In this document: piece by piece, positions 6,638-12,902 of the stretch
Layout of the letters: every line of letters starts with the position of its first letter
How positions within the stretch are numbered: the stretch's first letter is position 1
From: Phycisphaerae bacterium
Lineage (GTDB): Bacteria > Planctomycetota > Phycisphaerae > Phycisphaerales > SM1A02
Direction: 5' to 3'
DNA length: 14,062 bases
NCBI GenBank assembly: GCA_002690755.1
Contig: NZFT01000081.1
Span: 6,419-20,480, forward strand
Program-made: the position numbers and the translations under genes
The notes under the pieces: generated by a model
Told to the model about the DNA's origin: nothing
What the model saw: the letters and a program-made list of their open reading frames with translations, nothing else
Databases searched by the model: none

Positions 6638-6768
6638 GTCGAACGCGTTAAACCCGGTGCGAGACACCGGCCAGATCCGACGCCCGCCCCCCTTCGACCG
6701 TGCTCCGTCCACGCTCCGCTGGAACCCACCGCCCGCATCCCGCGAGTGGACACGGGATCATCGACGAC

Positions 6769-7668
6769 ATGACCATCACCGACACCATCCTCCCCGTCGA
6801 CCGCACCGAAGACGGCATCACCATTCTCCGGCTGACGCCCAACCCCGCGAAACCCCGCGGGGGGGTGGTGGTGCTCGACGCCTGGCTGTTGGACGCGATC
6901 GACGCCACCATGGCCGAGATCGCGGCCGGACCGACGCCGACCGGCTTCGTCCTCGCGAGCGACAGCGAACGGGTGTTCGTGGCCGGCGCCGATCTGGCGG
7001 AGATCGACGCCCTCGACGACGAGGCACTGCTCGCCTACCTCGAGAAGGGTGCCGCCGCCTACCAGCGAATCGCGACCCTGGCCTGCCCCACCGTCGCCGC
7101 CATCAACGGTGCCGCGCTCGGTGGTGGTCTCGAAATCGCGATGCACTGCGACGCGCTCGTGGGAACCGTGGTCGGCACCGATGAGAAGCCCTGGCGAATC
7201 GGGCTTCCCGAAGCCGGGCTCGGACTCTGCCCCGGCTGGGGTGGGACCCAGATGCTGCCCACCCGGATCGACCCTTCGGTCGCGATTCAATCGACCGCCA
7301 CGGGTCGGACGTTCAAGTCGACGGAGGTCCCGGAAGGCCTGCTCGATCTGATGGTGCCCGCCCGGGATCTTCGAACCGCCGCCTACACCTGGATCCGGGA
7401 GCACCGTGGCGCCGAGCAGGACCGGATCGCCCATGCCGCTCCCCGATCGATCAACGATTCCAATCGCGATTCGATCGCCGGCGGACTCGAATCCGCCGCC
7501 GCCGCGACCGAGGCCGACGACGCATCGAACGCCGTCTTCGAAGCGGTCCGCGTCGGTCTCGCCGACGGATGGAACCCGGCGATCGCCGCCGAACGACGGC
7601 TGCTGACCGGACTTCGACACACCGAGACCGCGCGAACGCGGCTCGAGGCCTTCCTCTCGAAGGCTTGA
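6769..7668 (+). CDS. Enoyl-CoA hydratase with intact catalytic glutamates and extended C-terminus
   Basis: This 299-residue crotonase should add water across 2-enoyl-CoA in beta-oxidation or branched-chain acid breakdown. The oxyanion/CoA segment is VFVAGADLAEI (69-79). NGAALGGGLEIAMHCD (113-128) carries Glu122 and GLPEAGLGLCPGWGGTQ (145-161) carries Glu148. These align to Glu144 and Glu164 of rat enoyl-CoA hydratase, so the full catalytic pair is present, unlike the two crotonases upstream. The C-terminal 125 residues are longer and more divergent than usual (family about 260), ending in a helical ARTRLEAFLSKA. The ATG at 6769 is preferred because the preceding in-frame GTG (6700) would add an arginine/histidine/proline-rich leader. 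A weak GGGA lies 11 bases upstream. It heads a run with the acyl-CoA dehydrogenase (115 bases later) and the amino-acid dehydrogenase. Confidence 0.88.
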   Translation: MTITDTILPVDRTEDGITILRLTPNPAKPRGGVVVLDAWLLDAIDATMAEIAAGPTPTGFVLASDSERVFVAGADLAEIDALDDEALLAYLEKGAAAYQRIATLACPTVAAINGAALGGGLEIAMHCDALVGTVVGTDEKPWRIGLPEAGLGLCPGWGGTQMLPTRIDPSVAIQSTATGRTFKSTEVPEGLLDLMVPARDLRTAAYTWIREHRGAEQDRIAHAAPRSINDSNRDSIAGGLESAAAATEADDASNAVFEAVRVGLADGWNPAIAAERRLLTGLRHTETARTRLEAFLSKA

Positions 7669-7770
7669 ACCGATCTCTTCCGGAATCCCGCCACGGAATC
7701 GGCGGTGCTTCCCTTCGACCTCACGCTTCGGCGGCGTCCATCCGGACCCACCGACGCCCAAGCCCGACCT

Positions 7771-7774
7771 GGAG
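7771..7774 (+). promoter_or_regulatory. Ribosome binding site deciding the acyl-CoA dehydrogenase start
   Basis: GGAG lies 8 bases before the ATG at 7783. It fixes that start against an upstream in-frame ATG at 7705 that would add a leader without family resemblance. Confidence 0.6.
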
Positions 7775-7782
7775 TGAACACG

Positions 7783-9726
7783 ATGGCCTCCCCCGACCTC
7801 GCCAAGGACCTCAAGAACGTCTCTGAACGCGATCGAAAGCAGATCGAACAGGCCCAGGAGATGTTCGGCGCCGATCCCGAGATGATGGGATTCGTCAAGA
7901 ACATGTTCTGGGGCAACTTCCGGGAGAATCTGGTCTTCCCGTACCCCGAGGTGTCGGCGGACGAGACCGCGAAGTGCGACCAGTTGCTCGCGGCCCTCGA
8001 CGAATACATGAAGAACGAGCATCCCGCGATCGAGATCGACCGGGAACAGGAGATCCCCGAGTGGGCGATCAACCGACTCTTCGAGATCGGCGTCCTCGGA
8101 ATGACGATTCCCGCGGAGTTCGGCGGGCTCGGGCTCGGCATCACCAGTTACAACCGGGTGCTCGAACGCATCGGGCGATCCTGCGGATCCACCGCGGTCC
8201 TGGTGTCCGCCCACCAGTCGATCGGCTGCAAGGCGCTGATGCTCTTCGGCAACGATGAACAGAAGGCCCGATTCCTTCCACGAATGGCGGCGAACACCCT
8301 GAGCGCCTTCTGCCTCTCCGAACCGAACGTCGGATGCGACGCGGGCGGACAGGAGACCCGCTGCGAACTGAGCGAGGACGGCACCCACTACATCCTCAAC
8401 GGTGAGAAGAAGTGGGCGACCTCCGGCGCGCTCTCCGGTCTCTTCACGGTGATGGCGAAGCACCGGATCGTCGATCCGAAGACCGGAAACACCAAGGATA
8501 AGGTGACCGCGCTGATCTGCACGCCGGACATGGACGGCGTCGACATCTACAGTCGCAACCGCTCCAAGTGCGGCATCCGGGGCACCTGGCAGGCGCGGGT
8601 GCGGCTCAAGGACGTGAAGGTCCCGGTCGAGAACCTCCTGCACCAGGAGGGGCGCGGATTGAACGTGGCGCTGACCTGCCTCAACTACGGCCGCTGCACG
8701 CTCTCCGCCGGCATGGTGGGAGCCGCCCGGTTCAGCCTCGAGCAAGGGGCGAAGTGGGCGAAGTACCGACACCAGTTCGACCGTTCGCTCGGTGACTTCG
8801 AACTCGTGCAGCGGAAGCTCGCCGACATGGCGGCCTGGGTCTATGCGATGGACTCGATGCTCTACATGACCACCGGCTTCCTCGACCGCCACGACGAGGA
8901 CATCATGCTGGAGACCGCGATGTGCAAGGTCTTCTGCTCCGAGTGGGGATATCGCACCGTGAACGAATGCCTTCAGATCATGGGCGGCGAGTCGTACATG
9001 ACCGAGAACCGCGTCGAACGGATGTGGCGGGACAGTCGGATCAACACCATCGTCGAGGGTGCCAACGAGGTGATGCACTCGTTCGTCTTCGCCTACGGAT
9101 CGAAGCAGCTGGGCGAGTGGATGCTCTCGGTCAAGAACAGCCCGACCCGCAACGTCGGCGCGGGGATCCGAATCGCGTCGCAGCTCTTCCTCGGGATCCG
9201 ACCCGCGGCGCCTCGGGCCGCGAAGGCGCACGACCGGATCATCCACCTCGTGGAGGAGTGCATGCTCCGGATCCGGGAGTTCAGCCACCAGGTGAAGATG
9301 ATGTTCAAGGAGCACGAGGAGTCCCTGATCACGAACCAGTTCGTTCAGGAACGACTCTCGCTCGGCGTCCTCTGGATCCACGCGATGCTCTGCTCGCTCT
9401 CCAAGTGCGACTCCAACCTGAGGAATGGCCTCGACGGCGCCGCGCTCGAACACGAGATGAAGATCATCGAACATCTCTGTGCACACGGAAACGCCGCGTT
9501 CACCGAGGCCATGCGAAGCCTCCGGACCAACGACGACGCCACGACCCGTCGCGCCGGCCTCAGCGTGCTCGCGTGGATCGACCAGTACCCCACCGAAGAC
9601 TACGTGACTCCGGAGACCAGTCCGGTCGCGGACGCCCGGGGACGGGACGGACACGGGTTCCACGCCGATCAGAACCAGATCCAGCAGTTCGGCGAAGGTT
9701 CCGTCTTCAAGGGCGAGAAGGTCTGA
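7783..9726 (+). CDS. Acyl-CoA dehydrogenase, long VLCAD/ACAD9-like form
   Basis: This 647-residue flavoenzyme should oxidise acyl-CoA to 2-enoyl-CoA and pass electrons to electron-transfer flavoprotein. The acyl-CoA dehydrogenase core is at about 60-440: IPAEFGGLGLG in the N-terminal helical domain, AFCLSEPNVGCDAGG (175-189, family signature, with GCD where GSD is usual), YILNGEKKWATSG, KCGIRGTWQ, a flavin-contacting RHQFDRSLGDFELVQRKLAD, and IVEGANEVM with Glu425 in the position of the catalytic base. About 200 further residues form a helical C-terminal region, as in VLCAD/ACAD9 rather than in 380-residue short/medium-chain enzymes. That points to long-chain or branched substrates, possibly with membrane association. 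It sits 44 bases before the amino-acid dehydrogenase and after a crotonase. Family is certain; substrate length is inferred. Confidence 0.93.
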   Translation: MASPDLAKDLKNVSERDRKQIEQAQEMFGADPEMMGFVKNMFWGNFRENLVFPYPEVSADETAKCDQLLAALDEYMKNEHPAIEIDREQEIPEWAINRLFEIGVLGMTIPAEFGGLGLGITSYNRVLERIGRSCGSTAVLVSAHQSIGCKALMLFGNDEQKARFLPRMAANTLSAFCLSEPNVGCDAGGQETRCELSEDGTHYILNGEKKWATSGALSGLFTVMAKHRIVDPKTGNTKDKVTALICTPDMDGVDIYSRNRSKCGIRGTWQARVRLKDVKVPVENLLHQEGRGLNVALTCLNYGRCTLSAGMVGAARFSLEQGAKWAKYRHQFDRSLGDFELVQRKLADMAAWVYAMDSMLYMTTGFLDRHDEDIMLETAMCKVFCSEWGYRTVNECLQIMGGESYMTENRVERMWRDSRINTIVEGANEVMHSFVFAYGSKQLGEWMLSVKNSPTRNVGAGIRIASQLFLGIRPAAPRAAKAHDRIIHLVEECMLRIREFSHQVKMMFKEHEESLITNQFVQERLSLGVLWIHAMLCSLSKCDSNLRNGLDGAALEHEMKIIEHLCAHGNAAFTEAMRSLRTNDDATTRRAGLSVLAWIDQYPTEDYVTPETSPVADARGRDGHGFHADQNQIQQFGEGSVFKGEKV

Positions 9727-9770
9727 GGATCGATTCGACGACCAGATCGACCACCAGGGGATCAACCGAG

Positions 9771-10829
9771 ATGAAGCTTCTTCAGAACATGACCGTCATG
9801 GGCCACGAACGCGTGGCCTTCCACCAGGATCCCGAGAGTGGACTCCGTGCCGTCATCGCCGTCCATGACACCACCCTCGGCAACGCCCTCGGTGGAACCC
9901 GTCGCTGGTGCTACGCGAGCGAGGCGGACGGCATCATGGATGTCCTCCGACTTTCGGAAGGCATGACCTACAAGGCCGCGGCCGCGGACCTCGCGATGGG
10001 CGGGGCGAAGAGCGTCATCCTCCTCGACACGCCGGGGCAGGAGGCGACCGAAGCCCAGGCCCGGGCGATGGGCCGCTTCGTCGACACGATGCAGGGTGCG
10101 TACATCGCCGCCGAGGACGTCGGGGTGAGCCCGCAGTTCTGCGCCTGGATGCACGACGAGACCGACCACGTCATGGGCGACGAGGGCCACGGTGGCGATC
10201 CGTCGCCGTTCACCAGCCTCGGATGTTTCAACGCGATGCAGGCCTGCCTCGCCTTCGCCGGCCGTCCGATCGACTTCCACGGCGTCACGGTCGGCATCCA
10301 GGGACTCGGTGCGACCGGATTCAAGCTCGCGCGATTCGTCCGCGAGGCGGGCGGCGAAGTCGTGGCCACCGACGTCAATCCGCATGCGATTCGACAGGCT
10401 CAGGACGAACTCGGCGTCCGGGTGCTCGGCGACGATGAAGATCTCTTCACCCTGCCCGAAATCGACATTCTCGCGCCCTGCGCCCTCGGTGCGGTGCTCC
10501 ACGAAAAGAACATCGCCACGCTGTCCGCCCCGATCGTCTGCGGTACCGCGAACAACATTCTCGCGGAACCCGTTTCCGACGGGCAGCTCCTCAAGGATCG
10601 AGGCATCGTCTACGCACCCGACTTCGTCTCGAACGCCGGAGGGGTCATCCGGCTTGCGGGTCTGTATCTCGGTCTGACCGAGGCACAGGTCGACGAGAAG
10701 GTGGACCGGATCGAGGAGACGACCCTGGAAGTGCTCCGACGAACCGCGAGCCACGCGAGCGCGTACGACGCCGCGGTCGCCTACGCCCGCGAACGGATCG
10801 ACGCCGGAAGATCCGCGGCCACCACCTGA
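9771..10829 (+). CDS. Leucine/valine dehydrogenase (Glu/Leu/Phe/Val dehydrogenase family)
   Basis: This 352-residue enzyme should oxidatively deaminate a branched-chain L-amino acid to its 2-oxo acid with NAD+. The substrate domain has TLGNALGGTR (35-44), MTYKAAAADLAMGGAK (65-80) with Lys68 and Lys80, and AAEDVG with Asp116. These correspond to the catalytic residues Lys68, Lys80 and Asp115 of Bacillus sphaericus leucine dehydrogenase. The Rossmann motif GLGATG (178-183) and Asp201 at the end of the next strand favour NAD+. Leu40 and the FVSNAGGVI segment keep aliphatic residues where glutamate dehydrogenase has charged or polar ones, which supports leucine/valine over glutamate. The loop reads GGAK rather than the commoner GGGK. 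ATG at 9771 follows AGGGG (9756-9760) by 10 bases. It is the last gene before a strong terminator. Leucine versus valine preference cannot be told apart. Confidence 0.92.
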   Translation: MKLLQNMTVMGHERVAFHQDPESGLRAVIAVHDTTLGNALGGTRRWCYASEADGIMDVLRLSEGMTYKAAAADLAMGGAKSVILLDTPGQEATEAQARAMGRFVDTMQGAYIAAEDVGVSPQFCAWMHDETDHVMGDEGHGGDPSPFTSLGCFNAMQACLAFAGRPIDFHGVTVGIQGLGATGFKLARFVREAGGEVVATDVNPHAIRQAQDELGVRVLGDDEDLFTLPEIDILAPCALGAVLHEKNIATLSAPIVCGTANNILAEPVSDGQLLKDRGIVYAPDFVSNAGGVIRLAGLYLGLTEAQVDEKVDRIEETTLEVLRRTASHASAYDAAVAYARERIDAGRSAATT

Positions 10830-10854
10830 ACTCAACGCCCATTCGGATCGATCA

Positions 10855-10889
10855 CGACGCGGCCCCCGTCCTCGACGGGGGCCGCGTCG
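10855..10889. terminator. Strong bidirectional hairpin between convergent genes
   Basis: Bases 10855-10870 and 10874-10889 are a perfect 16-base inverted repeat with loop CTC; the core arms are GACGCGGCCCCCGTC and GACGGGGGCCGCGTC. It starts 25 bases after the amino-acid dehydrogenase stop and lies 13 bases from the 3' end of the convergent glycosyltransferase. No long T tract follows on either strand, but its size and position argue that it stops or protects transcripts from both sides. Confidence 0.8.
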
Positions 10890-10901
10890 CTTCGGAATCG
10901 G

Positions 10902-11861
10902 TCATCCGTCACCCCGGATCGACGGACGTTCCAAGCCGCAGATCAGCCGGGCGAGAACGGCCACTGCCTTGAAGTCTGGTCCGACGACCGCCCGACGCAG
11001 CAGTTCCTTCGCCGCCAACACTCTCGTCCCCGCGTGCCACCGTTCGCGCGCCGCGCGCCGTCCGGCGGATCGCGATCGCCTGCGAAATCCGCGGGCGATG
11101 CCCCCAAGGGACCGGGAAGCGAACCAGTCGGCGAGCATCAGGTCCGCCTGCACCCGACACGACCATGACCGCGCACGGTCGGCCGAGATGCTGGAAGCGT
11201 GGATTCGATAGTCGCCACCACACCAGTCGACCCGCCTCGCCTCGGCGAGGTGGAACAATCGTATGAACACGTCGTAGTCCTGATTGCTCCGGAGCTCGGG
11301 ACGGAACAAGCCGCCGTTCCGTTCCAAGAGATCGAGGGCCGCGATTCGAAACACCGAGAAGCTCGGAAGCACGTCGCCGGTGTTCGCGAGATACCAGTCG
11401 AGTTCGAGCTGCGTCGACACGGTCCGGTCGGCGGACTGGATCTCCCCGACTTCCCGCGGAGACGCCTCATTCCAGTTTCGAAACGACGAACACGCGAACA
11501 TCGCCTCCGGATGAGAACCCAGCGTCTCGTCCATGATCGCGAGGAAGTCCGGAGCCGGAATGTCGTCGTGGTCGAGAAACCAGATGGCCTCGATGTCCGG
11601 TCGAGCGCGCATCGATGCAGCGCCCACGTTCCGCGGCGTGCAGGGGGCACCGGTGTTCTCGGGAAGCACCATCACCTCGCAGTCCAAGCGATGTTCGACG
11701 ATGACCTTCTCGAGATCGGGATCCGGTCCGTCGACCACGACGACGACCGATATCGGGGGAAGGGTCTGGTCCGCGACCGCGTCAAGCGTCGAACGGATGG
11801 TGCTCGAGGCCTGAAACGCGGGAATCACAATCCCGACTCGAATTAGTCTGGATCGAGACAT
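10902..11861 (-). CDS. Glycosyltransferase family 2
   Basis: This 319-residue GT-A fold glycosyltransferase should transfer a sugar from a nucleotide-sugar donor. The N-terminal strand VGIVIPAFQASSTI (9-22), Asp44 in VVVVDGPDPD, NTGAPCTPRNVG (69-80) and FLDHDD (95-100, the metal-binding DxD) are typical of GT2. A later SNQDYDVFIRLFHLA segment matches the region before the catalytic base in many family members. After about residue 235 comes an arginine-rich helical tail (FRRRSRSAGRRAARER) with no clear membrane segment, so the enzyme may sit at the membrane surface by charge. The ATG has no ribosome binding site; TATGCT (+ strand 11872-11877) lies 10 bases upstream. No capsule or polysaccharide cluster surrounds it within view. 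It faces the amino-acid dehydrogenase across a strong hairpin. Acceptor and sugar are unknown. Confidence 0.88.
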   Translation of the reverse strand: MSRSRLIRVGIVIPAFQASSTIRSTLDAVADQTLPPISVVVVVDGPDPDLEKVIVEHRLDCEVMVLPENTGAPCTPRNVGAASMRARPDIEAIWFLDHDDIPAPDFLAIMDETLGSHPEAMFACSSFRNWNEASPREVGEIQSADRTVSTQLELDWYLANTGDVLPSFSVFRIAALDLLERNGGLFRPELRSNQDYDVFIRLFHLAEARRVDWCGGDYRIHASSISADRARSWSCRVQADLMLADWFASRSLGGIARGFRRRSRSAGRRAARERWHAGTRVLAAKELLRRAVVGPDFKAVAVLARLICGLERPSIRGDG

Positions 11862-11871
11862 GGCGCGTTAA

Positions 11872-11877
11872 AGCATA
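11872..11877 (-). promoter_or_regulatory. Candidate -10 box for the glycosyltransferase
   Basis: On the - strand this reads TATGCT (four of six consensus bases) and ends 10 bases before the ATG at 11861, implying a very short leader. No clear -35 box and no ribosome binding site are visible. Confidence 0.3.
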
Positions 11878-11887
11878 CGGATCGAAT

Positions 11888-11929
11888 CGACGATTCCACG
11901 ACGATTGATCGAAATCGGGTGATTTCGAT
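11888..11929. repeat. Perfect inverted repeat with adjacent 11-base-spaced direct repeats
   Basis: ATCGAAATC (11908-11916) and GATTTCGAT (11921-11929) are a perfect nine-base inverted repeat around GGGT. Beside it, CGACGATT occurs twice, at 11888-11895 and 11899-11906, with a period of 11 bases, about one helical turn. The set lies between the phosphodiesterase stop and the glycosyltransferase promoter candidate. It could be an operator for the glycosyltransferase or a terminator of the phosphodiesterase. The absence of a T tract favours the operator reading. Confidence 0.5.
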
Positions 11930-11960
11930 TCCTTGCCCGAGCGGATGCGTCGCCGGGTCT

Positions 11961-12824
11961 TCAAGCACCACTTCCGTCATCCTCCGCCATCGCACGCCCG
12001 ATCGCCGCGGGCTGATTCGTGGTGATCGAGTCCACACCGAGATCGGTCATCACGCCCGCGACCTCGGGATCGTCCACGGTCCAGACGTGCAACTCCAGTC
12101 CCGCATCCCGTACGGACGACACGAAGAACTCGTCGATCACGTCGAGCGTCGCCTGAACGTCGACGCCGTCTGCACGGATCCGCTTCGCCGTCTCGATCAG
12201 CTCGTCGAGGTCCGGCGACCAACGATCGCCCTTCCGCTTGAAACCCGTCACCCAGAGCGCTCGCCACTCGGGGCGATGTGACTTCATCGCTTCGATCACG
12301 CCGGCGTCGAACGAGATCACCGTGACCTTCTCGACATCGATTCCCGATCGATCGATCACCTCGATCAGCGTGGGGACGATTCGGGCGGAATCCTTGACCT
12401 CGATGAACAATCCACCTTCCTCGGGGATCGCGCGGAGGATCGCCTCGAGCGACGGCACCCGCTCGCCCGCGAAGTCACCATCCCGCCATCGACCCCATGA
12501 TCCCGCATCGAGTCGCTGCAGGTCATGGAAGTCGATCTCGTCCACGCGTCTCGGGTCGCCGGTCGTCCTCGACAGGTCGGCATCGTGCATGGCGACGATC
12601 ACGCCGTCCCGGGTGCGTCGAAAATCACCCTCGACGGCATCCGCCTTCCGATCGAATCCCATCGTGAAGGCGGCCATCGTGTTCTCGGGTGCGTGCCCCG
12701 AGGCCCCTCGGTGGGCGACGACGAGCGTTCGACGGGGGGGATTCGACTTGTCGTTCTGGGTCCACATGCATCCAGCCGGCACGAACATCAGGATCGGAAA
12801 GAGCAGGAATATCCGATGGAGCAT
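11961..12824 (-). CDS. Glycerophosphodiester phosphodiesterase, predicted lipoprotein
   Basis: This 287-residue enzyme should cleave glycerophosphodiesters to glycerol-3-phosphate and an alcohol outside the cytoplasm. A short signal peptide (MLHRIFLLFPILMFVPAGC) ends in a plausible lipobox with Cys19, although Pro at -3 is not the commonest residue. The catalytic domain begins with VVAHRGASGHAPENT (35-49): His38, Arg39 and Glu47. EGDFRRTRDGVIVAMHD (65-81) adds the metal ligands Glu65 and Asp67 and the catalytic His80. FIEVKD (140-145) and a C-terminal HVWTVDDP segment complete the GDPD pattern. AGGAGA on the - strand (+ 12832-12837) lies 7 bases before the ATG and fixes the start. The frame continues open far upstream under the opposite gene, but that part is a shadow. 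It is divergent from the gamma-glutamyltransferase, with 78 bases between them. Family is firm; the lipoprotein call is likely. Confidence 0.9.
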   Translation of the reverse strand: MLHRIFLLFPILMFVPAGCMWTQNDKSNPPRRTLVVAHRGASGHAPENTMAAFTMGFDRKADAVEGDFRRTRDGVIVAMHDADLSRTTGDPRRVDEIDFHDLQRLDAGSWGRWRDGDFAGERVPSLEAILRAIPEEGGLFIEVKDSARIVPTLIEVIDRSGIDVEKVTVISFDAGVIEAMKSHRPEWRALWVTGFKRKGDRWSPDLDELIETAKRIRADGVDVQATLDVIDEFFVSSVRDAGLELHVWTVDDPEVAGVMTDLGVDSITTNQPAAIGRAMAEDDGSGA

Positions 12825-12831
12825 CAAGTGG

Positions 12832-12837
12832 TCTCCT
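12832..12837 (-). promoter_or_regulatory. Ribosome binding site deciding the phosphodiesterase start
   Basis: AGGAGA on the - strand sits 7 bases before the ATG at 12824, the best ribosome binding site in the window. It rules out the longer in-frame starts that run under the neighbouring gene. Confidence 0.75.
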
Positions 12838-12887
12838 GGTCGATCGGACGCAACCGTACCCGCATCGGCGTGTGGCGTTCGGCCGTG

Positions 12888-12896
12888 TGCTAGCCT
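12888..12896 (+). promoter_or_regulatory. Candidate extended -10 promoter for the gamma-glutamyltransferase (leaderless?)
   Basis: TGC followed by TAGCCT gives an extended -10 (TGn plus TAnnnT) ending 7 bases before the ATG at 12903. Transcription would start at about the ATG itself, and no ribosome binding site precedes it. Confidence 0.35.
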
Positions 12897-12902
12897 TCGG
12901 TC

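Larger units (their letters stand above)
6409..6768. other. Gene-free stretch between the metallophosphatase and the third crotonase
   Basis: These 360 bases hold no convincing gene on either strand. Short open frames exist but have poor composition and no start signals. They contain a small imperfect terminator candidate (6587-6604), an inverted repeat TCCGACC/GGTCGGA (6527-6533 and 6541-6547, loop of seven), and a -10-like TATCAT at 6632-6637. AT-rich bases cluster at 6601-6650, unlike the coding DNA on both sides. This is the likely boundary between two transcription units. Confidence 0.6.

Noticed and set aside
6859..6865. Run of seven G inside the third crotonase, a possible slippage site
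   Set aside because: The frame reads through cleanly on both sides with family motifs intact and there is no useful product in the shifted frame.
6634..9765. A 1043-residue open frame on the - strand
   Set aside because: It lies antisense to the third crotonase and the acyl-CoA dehydrogenase, both solid genes. Its histidine/glutamate/arginine-rich product has no domain, and GC-rich codon use leaves such antisense frames open.
8922..9770. Upstream extension of the amino-acid dehydrogenase frame
   Set aside because: It lies under the acyl-CoA dehydrogenase in another frame and reads as arginine/proline-rich noise; the family N-terminus starts at 9771.
9762..10835. A 357-residue open frame on the - strand exactly covering the amino-acid dehydrogenase
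   Set aside because: The + strand gene has all catalytic residues of its family; the antisense product is glycine/arginine/valine filler.
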